Source of the DNA: Pseudomonadota bacterium
Lineage (GTDB): Bacteria > Pseudomonadota > Alphaproteobacteria > Micropepsales > Micropepsaceae
DNA length: 64,000 bases
Reading direction: 5' to 3'
Assembly (NCBI GenBank): GCA_018242105.1
Contig: JAFECP010000007.1
Span: 1 to 64,000, forward strand
The position numbers and the translations under genes were made by a program. Position 1 is the first letter of the stretch, and each line of letters begins with the position of its first letter. Shown here piece after piece: positions 1-8,040 of this stretch. The notes beneath the pieces were generated by a model, which was not told where the DNA came from, did no database searches, and saw only the letters and a list, made by a program, of their open reading frames with translations.

Positions 1-480
1 ACCCATCCGGTATCTGCGCGCGATACGATAGATCACTTTCGGGTATTGCCATGCTGCGTCATCAATCCGCAGCAAAATCCCGAGGCGCCTAATGACTGTG
101 CATGGCGAACGGCGGAAGCCGTTGCCATCAGTGGACAGGCAAGCGTCATGGAGTTGACGCGCATCCATGCGTCGCTTGCAAGCGACGGGTCTCTCGATGG
201 TGCTCGATCCTCTCACCGAATACCATCACAAGCCGTCAGATAGATGCATCGTGGCTCATATCAAAATAGATGCTCCCAAACTCATACCTCTTTGGGCGAC
301 CTCTTGCCTTAGAATGACGATATCGCATCTGCTAATCCTTCGGCGCTCCCTGGAAAAAGAAGGGGACACATGGATGGACACAAGAAGAGATGGTTCAGAA
401 ATCCTAGGGTTTAAGCTAATTTTTGAAGGTCTTGAACGTCCTCCGGCTCCGCCAGTCCGCTCATGCGAAAGACAGCGCAG
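1..480. other. Left edge, no recognisable gene
   Basis: Positions 1-243 are open in + frame 1 from the window edge to a TAG at 241-243. This could be the tail of a gene entering from the left, but its last ~80 residues match no family I know and lack strong codon bias. A second small + frame continues to 628 but runs antisense into the peptidase-like gene and is probably spurious. I see no terminator, tRNA or repeat here. Confidence 0.4.
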
Positions 481-1839
481 CTATGGGACCAAAGCCGTTT
501 GCGCAATGGCGGACGCCAAAGCGTGCGCGACTGTTTCAAGCACTTCCGGAGTGGCGGCGAATTGCGAGCGGTCGAGTCGTGTATGGAACAAGGGGCTTGA
601 ACCCAGAGGACTCAGAATTGGCGAGTAGTGGGCGTCGCGAAAGATGAGCGCTTCGCCCACGGCATTGGCCGAACCAGCATCGACGGGCTCATCATAACCT
701 TGGAGTCCCTTGAAAGAAGCCCGCGTGGCATCGAGCAACGGCGCGCTGGCGGTAATCCGGCGTTTGACATCGGGCGCCGGTTCACGCACCGGAAGCCCGC
801 CGGAAAATCCAATGGCATTGCACGCAACATTCGCGCCGATATGGAGCCACAGCCGCACCTGGTCGGGCTTCGGCGCGTTCTCGACGAGAAAGGCCTTTCC
901 GCCTGTGCCATCAATCTCATGTCCCGAGGTAGCAATGCAAAGAAGATCGGCGCTGCTTTCTCGTGCGAGCCATTGAGCGAGGCCCAGAAAAATCGCGATG
1001 CCGCTTCCACGCTCGCTGGCGCAATGGAACCAACCGCTCTTGGGCGTCGAAAGAACAATCGTTTTACCCTTCCCCGTTCTTCGAGCCAGCACATTCGTGG
1101 CTTTTGCGTTCGGTGTTCTATGCCCGAGCGAAAACACCGTGGCATTCGCGCCGCGCGCAACGGCATCGAGCAGAACAGGCTTGTCCTTTTCAGCCGCCAA
1201 CAGGACAGGGATCGTCCAGTTGAAGCGCGACGGCAGCGCATTGAGCGCGATGATCTCTCCCGTGGGGCCTTCCGTGATCGCGATCACGGCCCTGGCGCCG
1301 CGTTCAATCGCAGATTTTACAGGCTCACCGTAGATTGGCTGCGCCCAGGTCGCATAAGGCTTGTATGGCAGGGCGATAACCGCGATTTTCCCCGCGACAC
1401 TGCTGGCGTCGTGCGCAACCAATGAGCCGGTGACCCCTTCTAGCGGCGTATCGACCACGGGCCACGCAGGAAAGAGCGTGACGCTCTTGCCCGACAGCGA
1501 CAATTCGGATCGGGAGGGTTCGAAAAGATCGAAGCCGAACGAAGGCAAACGCGTTTCGAACCCGCCGCGATCAAATTTCCCGGCAAGCCACGCGGACGTT
1601 GCGTTGTCGCCGGGGCCAGCCGTGCGATGCTCGCCCAGCATGTCATATTCTTCCAGCAACGCCCGGAGCGCAGCCCCCCGCAAGAACGCATTACTTTCCA
1701 CGCGCGCCGCTCCGGCGACACGCGGCGACAGAACCATGCCTGCGCAACCACCCATGAGCATGAGAACTCCGCGACGGCTGAGCGCACCCGGCGCGATTGG
1801 AAACAGGTGCTTGCGGCTATCGATTTTCCTGGACCTCAT
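481..1839 (-). CDS. M28-like secreted protein with PA-type insert and degenerate metal site
   Basis: 452 aa. The N-terminus carries a Tat-like signal (SRRGVLMLMGG near residues 21-31, then AGAA), so the protein should be exported. Residues ~130-240 resemble a protease-associated (PA) domain, and the remainder follows the M28 aminopeptidase layout. Compared by eye with the usual HYDS, G-A-x-D-N and EE motifs, the equivalent stretches read STPKSGWF, SERGSG and SGHE, so most zinc ligands appear to be replaced and it may be catalytically dead or bind something else. Its ATG overlaps the sulfatase stop (ATGA), so the two are translationally coupled. The M28/PA assignment is moderate. Confidence 0.7.
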   Translation of the reverse strand: MRSRKIDSRKHLFPIAPGALSRRGVLMLMGGCAGMVLSPRVAGAARVESNAFLRGAALRALLEEYDMLGEHRTAGPGDNATSAWLAGKFDRGGFETRLPSFGFDLFEPSRSELSLSGKSVTLFPAWPVVDTPLEGVTGSLVAHDASSVAGKIAVIALPYKPYATWAQPIYGEPVKSAIERGARAVIAITEGPTGEIIALNALPSRFNWTIPVLLAAEKDKPVLLDAVARGANATVFSLGHRTPNAKATNVLARRTGKGKTIVLSTPKSGWFHCASERGSGIAIFLGLAQWLARESSADLLCIATSGHEIDGTGGKAFLVENAPKPDQVRLWLHIGANVACNAIGFSGGLPVREPAPDVKRRITASAPLLDATRASFKGLQGYDEPVDAGSANAVGEALIFRDAHYSPILSPLGSSPLFHTRLDRSQFAATPEVLETVAHALASAIAQTALVP

Positions 1840-3299
1840 CCGAAAGTGACCCGCGCTGCTCGCCGCTTCACAATATCCGCATGCGGGCGTCGTGCTTTCA
1901 CCTTGAAGAACGGCCGTACATGTTGATCCATGAGTTCCGCCACGACGCGTGAATAAGCCGGGTCGGTCAGAACGTTTTTGTTCTCAGCCGGATCGGCATC
2001 CATGTCAAAGAGCTGAACGGGCTCCAGATCATCCTCGTAGACTACGAGCTTGTGAGATCCCTTGAGGAACATCGCAAATCCAAAATTTTCGCTAATTATA
2101 ACCTCTTGCTCGAAAGGCCTAGAATTCCCGTCAACGGTTTGGTGGAGGGAATGGGCCGCGCTTTCGGTTATATCTCCGGCGCTGCCGATCTCCCGGAATG
2201 TAGCGGCAAGATCCATCATCTGAACTGGCTCGCGCACGGCGGTGCCGCCATTGCCTCCGGGCGGGCGTATGACGAGAGGCACACGAACTGCCTGCTCGAA
2301 GAACGCCATCTTCGCGATCAAACGATGTTCACCCATCATCTCGCCATGATCGGACGTGTAAACGATCCATGTGTCATCAAAGCGCCCAGCCGCTTTCAGC
2401 GCCGAAACTATGCGCCCAACAGCGTCGTCAATGAGCGATATATTCGCATAATAGGCCAGGCGCATCGCTCGAATGGCATCGTCCGTCATCGTCTCGGAAT
2501 CGCAATAGCGGAAGAGCCATTCTAGGAAAAAGCGCAACGGTCCAGCTTCCGGAAGTTGCGGGCGCACGCTGGAATGCGGCATCGGCACTGCCGCGTCCCC
2601 AAAGCGCGCGCGCGCCGCAAGCGGTGCATCGTAGGGATCGTGCGGTCCGGGGAACCCTACCCAAAGAAAGAACGGCGCATCGGAATGATAATTTTCTATC
2701 CAACTGGCGGTTCGTTCCCCGTGCCAGATATCGGCATAATGTTGCTGCGCCACTGGACCGGGCGTCGAATCCCAAGCGTGCGTGCTGCCACCGATATGTT
2801 GTTGTGTGCGAATGAACGCGCGATATTCGTCGAGAATATTCAGTCGCGATAGATAATCGGTATAGGGTGTATCATAGCGCGCACTCGCCAGCTTTCCCAC
2901 CGTTTCGATCGGCTCGGAAAATCCGAGGCGCTCTAGAACCGGGGACATTTCGGAAGCCCGCGCGATGTCGAGCATTCCGTGCGGCCACAGATGCATCTTG
3001 CCAATCTCGCACGTGTGATAGCCCGCTTCACGAAGCTTTTGGGTAAAAGTGGGCATTTCCTCGGGGATATTGGAGAAATTTTCGAACACGCCATGATCGC
3101 GTACGAAACGCTCTGTCATGAGCGAAGCACGCGCCGGCATGCAGAGCGGGCCTTGGCAATAGGCACGCTCAAATAGCGTCCCTTGCCGTGCGAGGGCATC
3201 GATGTTTGGCGTCAGCGCGAATCTATCCCCGGCACACCCCATCATGCCGGCCTGATGTTGATCGGCCATGAGAAGAACGATGTTTTTTTGTTTTTTCAT
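1836..3299 (-). CDS. Sulfatase (alkaline phosphatase superfamily)
   Basis: 487 aa from the ATG at 3299. The reading frame extends further upstream, but only this start places the family N-terminus (KNIVLLMADQHQ, with metal-binding Asp) at residue ~5. The signature C-M-P-A-R followed by ASLMT is the C-x-P-x-R motif whose Cys becomes formylglycine, the catalytic nucleophile. The C-terminal half has the YTSDHGEMMGEH metal-binding segment. It resembles choline-sulfatase/arylsulfatase-type hydrolases of organic sulfate esters; the substrate is unknown. No signal peptide is visible, so it may be cytoplasmic. It is followed by the M28-like gene with a 4-base overlap and is divergent from a LysR regulator 79 bp away. 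Confidence 0.93.
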   Translation of the reverse strand: MKKQKNIVLLMADQHQAGMMGCAGDRFALTPNIDALARQGTLFERAYCQGPLCMPARASLMTERFVRDHGVFENFSNIPEEMPTFTQKLREAGYHTCEIGKMHLWPHGMLDIARASEMSPVLERLGFSEPIETVGKLASARYDTPYTDYLSRLNILDEYRAFIRTQQHIGGSTHAWDSTPGPVAQQHYADIWHGERTASWIENYHSDAPFFLWVGFPGPHDPYDAPLAARARFGDAAVPMPHSSVRPQLPEAGPLRFFLEWLFRYCDSETMTDDAIRAMRLAYYANISLIDDAVGRIVSALKAAGRFDDTWIVYTSDHGEMMGEHRLIAKMAFFEQAVRVPLVIRPPGGNGGTAVREPVQMMDLAATFREIGSAGDITESAAHSLHQTVDGNSRPFEQEVIISENFGFAMFLKGSHKLVVYEDDLEPVQLFDMDADPAENKNVLTDPAYSRVVAELMDQHVRPFFKVKARRPHADIVKRRAARVTFG

Positions 3300-3378
3300 T
3301 GTCTGTGAACACTCACGGTTGATACTTTTTTGTGCGCATATAGAGCCATCGACCGACAAGGAAAGGCCGCCTCCCGTG
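3300..3378. promoter_or_regulatory. Divergent sulfatase/LysR control region
   Basis: This 79-bp region must hold the promoters of both divergent genes. It contains a short perfect inverted repeat, GTGA-N4-TCAC, at 3305-3316, immediately upstream of the sulfatase start, which could be an operator half of a LysR site. A GGAAAGG ribosome-binding sequence at 3360-3366 precedes the LysR ATG at 3379 and supports that start. No convincing -35/-10 pair was found. Confidence 0.4.
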
Positions 3379-4332
3379 ATGGACTTTCGGCAGCTTCGCC
3401 AGGTGATGGAAATTTGCCGCTTGGGCAGCTTTGTGCGGGCAGCCAACGTGTTGGGAGTGTCTCAGCCGGCGCTCAGCCGCAGCATCGCGCGCCTTGAGCA
3501 GCAGCTTGGTGTTCACCTGTTCCACCGCGACAGCCATGGAGCCAGGCCGACCGCGTTTGCCGAACACATATTCAAGCGGGCTGAGCCGACGCTGAGCGAT
3601 GTTTCGACTTTGGTTCAAGAGGTGGAGGCGCTTGCACAAGGCCACACGGGAAGCATCTCCATCAGTGTCGGCGCCGCGGCGCGCGAAACCATTGCTGTCC
3701 CGCTTCTGGTCAAGCTCTTGCGCGAATTCCCCGGTCTGCGGATTGACCTCACAACTGGCAAAGCGCCGCAACTTATCGAAAGGCTTATCCGGCGCGAGTT
3801 GGACATCGTCATCACCGCGCGCGAGCTGGTGCCGCCGATGCGAGACCTGACCAAGACGGAGCTGTTCGAAGACGAGGTCAGTTTTTTTTCGCGCCCCGGA
3901 CATCCGCTGCTGAAAAGAAAGATCGTCCCCTCGCTCGAGATGATCTTGGACTATCCGCTCGCTTTGCCGGGCAGATCGCGCCTGCTGGTAGGAAAAGCGG
4001 CACGCTCCAACCCGCGGAGGCTCAAGAACCTCAGTGCATATGTCACGCATGACTACAGGCTCATTCGACAGATCGTCGAACGCTCCGACACGATCGGGCA
4101 AGGGCCGATTTCGGTTTATGCCGATGCGTTTGCAGCGGGCACTATTGTCCGCATCCCGGCGCGCCGTTCGCAGCGTTATCATTGTGTTGCCCTGACCCAC
4201 CGCGTCTCGGAGCATTCACATGTCGTCAGCCGCGCCCTTGAGTTGGCCAGGGAGGCCGCCCGCGAGCTGCCGCGCCCCGCAGACGCGCCGCCGCGAAAAA
4301 CGGCGGTGCGATCTTCAAAGCGGACGGCATGA
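3379..4332 (+). CDS. LysR-family transcriptional regulator
   Basis: 317 aa from the ATG at 3379, chosen because the canonical LysR N-terminus MDFRQLRQVMEI begins there and a purine-rich RBS precedes it; an upstream in-frame start would add 37 unrelated residues. The winged helix-turn-helix covers residues ~1-60 (GSFVRAANVLGVSQPALSR is the recognition region) and the effector-binding domain ~90-290 has the periplasmic-binding-protein-like fold. It is divergent from the sulfatase/M28-like pair and presumably controls it. It is a clear relative of the LysR protein at 6960, sharing the layout M-D-[FY]-R-x-L-x-x-V-x-E-I-C-R-x-G-S-F. Confidence 0.93.
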   Translation: MDFRQLRQVMEICRLGSFVRAANVLGVSQPALSRSIARLEQQLGVHLFHRDSHGARPTAFAEHIFKRAEPTLSDVSTLVQEVEALAQGHTGSISISVGAAARETIAVPLLVKLLREFPGLRIDLTTGKAPQLIERLIRRELDIVITARELVPPMRDLTKTELFEDEVSFFSRPGHPLLKRKIVPSLEMILDYPLALPGRSRLLVGKAARSNPRRLKNLSAYVTHDYRLIRQIVERSDTIGQGPISVYADAFAAGTIVRIPARRSQRYHCVALTHRVSEHSHVVSRALELAREAARELPRPADAPPRKTAVRSSKRTA

Positions 4333-4350
4333 ACAGCAGGCATGGAGAAC

Positions 4351-6852
4351 TCACTGCGTGGCCGTGATCGCGATTCCCCAAGTGGTGGGCTGGGACCAAT
4401 ATTGCGCCGCAGACACCGTTGCGACGAGATAGCGATCGTCCGTGACGTTTTTCCCGAACGCGCTAATCATCCAGCCGTCCGGCGAGAACAGCCGCACATA
4501 GAGATCGAGTTCATTGCGCGTCGCGTTGTTGAGCGTGGTGAGAACGCCGTTCGCGCCCGAATATTGCCAGACGCCGCCGGAGGCGAACTGATAGTTCGCC
4601 TCGAATTGCGTGTTGTATCCGTTGCCAACAGGAACAGTGTAAGTTCCGTCCAACGCGCCCTGGATGTCGTAGGTGAATGGCACACGCAATCCCGCAAGCG
4701 AAATGGGACCAAAGGGCGGCTTCTCGGCAATTTCCGTTCCACTGGAGAACTTGCCGTTGTTCGAGGAAAGGTCGGCGCTGAGGCGCATGTCGCCCGGTCC
4801 CACATTTCCAAAGTCGTGCGCCAGGTTTGCCTCGATACCATAGACATGGTCGTTGCCGACGTTCTGCAGAACAAAGCCGCCTGATGTCGACTGGCTGTAT
4901 TGCACAAGCTGAACATTGTGCGTCTTCTGATAATAGACGTCGAGATCGCCATCGAGCACACCCAGAAGCAATCCCTTCCATCCCAGTTCGCCCGACCGCG
5001 TGTATTCGGGCTCGTAAGCCGGTTGCACGGCGATCAAAGGATCGTTGAAGCCGCCAGGGCGATAACCCGTGGCAAACCGCGCATACAGAGTTTGCGAGTC
5101 CGTTGCCTTGTAGGTGAGCGTAGCGCCGGGCAGGAACTCATTCCACCGATGGCTTTCGTTTTGCTCAAATGGAGGCGGAGCGCCGGCGCATTGCCCCGCC
5201 GCGGCGACCTGCGGGGGGCACAACTCGCCTGCGAGCGGCTTTGCAAATCCCGCCGGAATGGTGCCACTTCCCCAATAGCTGAGAGGATCCTGCGAATAGT
5301 CGAGAACAAAATATTTGTTCTTGTCAGTTGTCGCGCGGCCTTCGACACCCAGCGTCCACTGCGGATCGAAATCGTAGGAGACGGTCGCAAAGCCGGCGTA
5401 AGAGGTAATCTCGTTGTGATAGGTGCTGGAGTTCACAAGATTGCGGATGACATTTTCAACAGCAACATCGGCCTTGAACAAGGTTGGCGACGTGTAAGCA
5501 GCAGCAGCCGGCACCAGGCCCACAACACAGCCGCCCTCTCCATTCGTCTGATAGGCCGCCACCTGAGCTGAGGTTTTCGGTGACGGAGCGTAAGGCGCGC
5601 AGTTGTCGAAGCCTGTCCGGACGTTGTCCTCGAAGGTCAGCATTTCTGCGCCGAAGAGCCAGTGCCAGGGGCCGTCCCCGTTGGAAGCGAAGGTTGCCTG
5701 CGTGTCGTAGAGATGAAACCCTTCATACTGGTGCTGCCCAAGGTCGGTCACAACCTTCACGCCGCCAGTGCCCGCCGGATCGAACCCCGGCAATCCCAGA
5801 TAATGATCATAATCTTCGTTCGAGCGGCCAGCGTTTCGATTGCGATTGTAGAATTTGAGCGAGAAGTCGCCCAATGATGTCGTTTGGTCATAATCGATAG
5901 TGGCCGTCAGGTCCGGTGCATCGGTGCGGCCTTCCCGCGTGAGATGATCGCGCTTGTACGGACCAGGATCGACTGGAGCGCCCATCGTGAAGGCCGACGT
6001 TGTGGTCCTGTAGCCAGGAACGTAAGCGAGTGTGCCGAACGACGGCTCCTTGTCGTCGTAATATTCCACCTGCGCATAGAGCTTGGAATTTTCCGTGGGA
6101 TGGATGAGGAATCCCGCCCGTGCGCCAAAAGACCTGCTTTTGTCGACTCGATTGCCTGTCGTCAGGTTCCGGATGAAGCCGCTCTCCTGATCGTTGTAGA
6201 ACGCGCCGATCCGCGTATCGAGCTCGAGGTTTCCAAGGTTTATCGGCAGGTTCACGACGCCTTGCAGCCCGTACGAATCCTGGCTTCCATACTGCGTCTG
6301 CTCGCGGGCGCTGAATTCGGATTGCGGCTCGTTCACGATCACATTCACGGCGCCGCCGACCGAGTTTCGGCCGTAAAGCGCGCCTTGCGGGCCATGCAGG
6401 ATTTCGATGCGGTCCACATCGAAGAAGTTGAGCTCGCTGAGTTGGCGGCCGTTGAAGCCGCCGCCCGCCATGTAAGAACCGTTCTCGTAGAGTCCCGTCG
6501 CAGTTTCCGAGAAGCCGTTTCGGCCCGCACCCTGTCCGCGCATCGTGATCTCCTGCACGAAACTGGGACCGCCCGAAGCCAGATTCACGCCCGGAACTTG
6601 CTGCAGAAGATCACGCGTGCCGGTGATGCCGAGGTCTTGCAACTTGTCGCCTCCAAACACGCTGACCGCGCTCGGGACATCGAGCAAGGATTGCGACCGC
6701 CGCTCCGCGGTCACGGTCACTGTTTCGATCGAAGCTTGCGCCTCTGTTGACTGGGCATATGCGGGCAATGCCCACAACACTTCCATGCAAAGCGCCGATG
6801 CGCCCAGTAGCGCACCCGCCCGCACTACCCCGAGATATTTGTTGCGATACAT
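4351..6852 (-). CDS. TonB-dependent outer-membrane receptor
   Basis: 833 aa from the ATG at 6852, chosen because a GAGGGGG ribosome-binding site sits just upstream and a signal peptide (MYRNKYLG to PAYAQS) follows; an in-frame upstream start would add 32 residues. The TonB box lies at ETVTVTAERR, then the plug domain (VPGVNLASGG, RIEILHGPQGALYGRNSVGGAVNV), then a 22-strand barrel ending in an aromatic-rich C-terminus. Two Cys pairs near the middle may form loop disulfides. It would import a large or scarce substrate, possibly a sulfated or ester compound given the sulfatase and esterase neighbours. It is divergent from LysR at 6960 and convergent with LysR at 3379. Confidence 0.95.
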   Translation of the reverse strand: MYRNKYLGVVRAGALLGASALCMEVLWALPAYAQSTEAQASIETVTVTAERRSQSLLDVPSAVSVFGGDKLQDLGITGTRDLLQQVPGVNLASGGPSFVQEITMRGQGAGRNGFSETATGLYENGSYMAGGGFNGRQLSELNFFDVDRIEILHGPQGALYGRNSVGGAVNVIVNEPQSEFSAREQTQYGSQDSYGLQGVVNLPINLGNLELDTRIGAFYNDQESGFIRNLTTGNRVDKSRSFGARAGFLIHPTENSKLYAQVEYYDDKEPSFGTLAYVPGYRTTTSAFTMGAPVDPGPYKRDHLTREGRTDAPDLTATIDYDQTTSLGDFSLKFYNRNRNAGRSNEDYDHYLGLPGFDPAGTGGVKVVTDLGQHQYEGFHLYDTQATFASNGDGPWHWLFGAEMLTFEDNVRTGFDNCAPYAPSPKTSAQVAAYQTNGEGGCVVGLVPAAAAYTSPTLFKADVAVENVIRNLVNSSTYHNEITSYAGFATVSYDFDPQWTLGVEGRATTDKNKYFVLDYSQDPLSYWGSGTIPAGFAKPLAGELCPPQVAAAGQCAGAPPPFEQNESHRWNEFLPGATLTYKATDSQTLYARFATGYRPGGFNDPLIAVQPAYEPEYTRSGELGWKGLLLGVLDGDLDVYYQKTHNVQLVQYSQSTSGGFVLQNVGNDHVYGIEANLAHDFGNVGPGDMRLSADLSSNNGKFSSGTEIAEKPPFGPISLAGLRVPFTYDIQGALDGTYTVPVGNGYNTQFEANYQFASGGVWQYSGANGVLTTLNNATRNELDLYVRLFSPDGWMISAFGKNVTDDRYLVATVSAAQYWSQPTTWGIAITATQ

Positions 6853-6944
6853 TTTTGCGCCCCCTCTTTTGGCTCCTATAAAAGAGCCGTTCATTGACAG
6901 TAGCGCGGGTGGCGATGTTTCAAATTGATTTGTTTTTGGCTTAT

Positions 6945-6963
6945 CCATAACCTTCGATTATGG
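6945..6963. promoter_or_regulatory. Predicted LysR operator, CCATAA-N7-TTATGG
   Basis: A perfect 6+6 inverted repeat with a 7-base spacer. Its core reads T-N11-A, the classic LysR-family box. It overlaps the ATG of the LysR gene (6960-6962) and lies about 95 bp upstream of the divergent TonB receptor start, a position suited to autorepression and receptor control. The same 12 conserved bases with the same spacing recur at 7882-7900. Operator function is inferred. Confidence 0.7.
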
Positions 6964-7865
6964 ACTACAGGCATCTGCATCTGGTTGCGGAAATCTGCCG
7001 GCACGGCAGTTTCGGGCGAGCGGCGCGCGCGCTTGAGATATCCCAACCCGCCTTGAGCAAAAGCATTGCAAGGCTCGAAGACCAGCTTTGCGTCAAGCTG
7101 TTTGCGCGCGGCAATGGCAGGACCCAGCCCACGATATTTGCGCTTCATATCGTGGCCCGGTCGCGGCAAATGCTCGGAAATGCGGAAAAAATCGCCATCG
7201 AAGTCCGGCAAATGGCAATCAACGAAAAGGGGCGGATACGCATCGGAGCGGAACCTATTTCGCGCTTCGGTTTCCTGCCGTCACTGGTGGAAAGCGTTGT
7301 CGAAAACTTTCCCCAACTGCATCTGGAAATCGTAGACAGGCCGGGGACGGAGATTGTTCAAAGCCTTCTGGCGCGCGAGATCGACATCGGCATCACCGAT
7401 CTGATTGAATCGTCGACGGCTGCCGAGATCGTGACATTTCCGCTTTTCAAAAGCCCGGTTGTGGCGGTGGCTCGGCCCTTTCATCCCGTATTCGCCAAAG
7501 CGGGATCGCAAAAACCGGATGATTATCCCGTCGTGTTTTTGAGCGAGCCCTCTTCGCCGCCACACAACCCGAAAGCGAGCAGCGTGCTCGGCCCGGTCGA
7601 TTTGGTGCGGGAAATCGTGACGCGCACGGACGCGATTACGCGCGGACCGGCTTTCCTGTTTCGCGACGAAATCTCGCGCGGAACGCTCAAAAAGCTGCCG
7701 GAGCGCACAAGCGCTCGTTACGCATGCAATATATTGGCGACCGCGGGCGCCCTTCATTCACCGATCGTCACCAAGATCGTGCAATCCGCTCAAACTATCG
7801 CGAGAGGCATCGGAGCTAAGGCGCTGCCGAGACTTCCGCTTCAAAAGCGGGAGAAATCGCGTTGA
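6960..7865 (+). CDS. LysR-family transcriptional regulator
   Basis: 301 aa, starting with the standard LysR helix-turn-helix (MDYRHLHLVAEICRHGSFGR, then ALEISQPALSKSIARLEDQL). The effector domain follows from residue ~90. It stands divergent from the TonB receptor and is followed by the esterase operon. Matching inverted repeats at its own start codon and 140 bp upstream of the esterase suggest it controls both the receptor and the operon. A start inside the operator suggests it represses itself. The effector is unknown, presumably an ester substrate or its breakdown product. Confidence 0.93.
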   Translation: MDYRHLHLVAEICRHGSFGRAARALEISQPALSKSIARLEDQLCVKLFARGNGRTQPTIFALHIVARSRQMLGNAEKIAIEVRQMAINEKGRIRIGAEPISRFGFLPSLVESVVENFPQLHLEIVDRPGTEIVQSLLAREIDIGITDLIESSTAAEIVTFPLFKSPVVAVARPFHPVFAKAGSQKPDDYPVVFLSEPSSPPHNPKASSVLGPVDLVREIVTRTDAITRGPAFLFRDEISRGTLKKLPERTSARYACNILATAGALHSPIVTKIVQSAQTIARGIGAKALPRLPLQKREKSR

Positions 7866-7881
7866 ATTTTGTTTCTTCGCT

Positions 7882-7900
7882 CCATAACCCAAACTTATGG
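7882..7900. promoter_or_regulatory. Predicted LysR operator upstream of the esterase operon
   Basis: A second exact copy of CCATAA-N7-TTATGG, differing from the 6945 copy only in the spacer. The T-N11-A core is preserved. It lies 17 bp after the LysR stop codon and 140 bp before the esterase ATG, in a 175-bp gap that should hold the operon promoter. Confidence 0.68.
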
Positions 7901-8040
7901 GTAGCTGGAAAAGCATGAAAATATGGGCATTCCGCCAGCGGGTTCGCTGACGGCGGAAATCTTCCCTCTCTCGCGCTGGGCAAGGCCGCCCGCTAGCATT
8001 TTCCCAATGCGATAATCCGGGCGCCAGGGAAGAAGGGACA

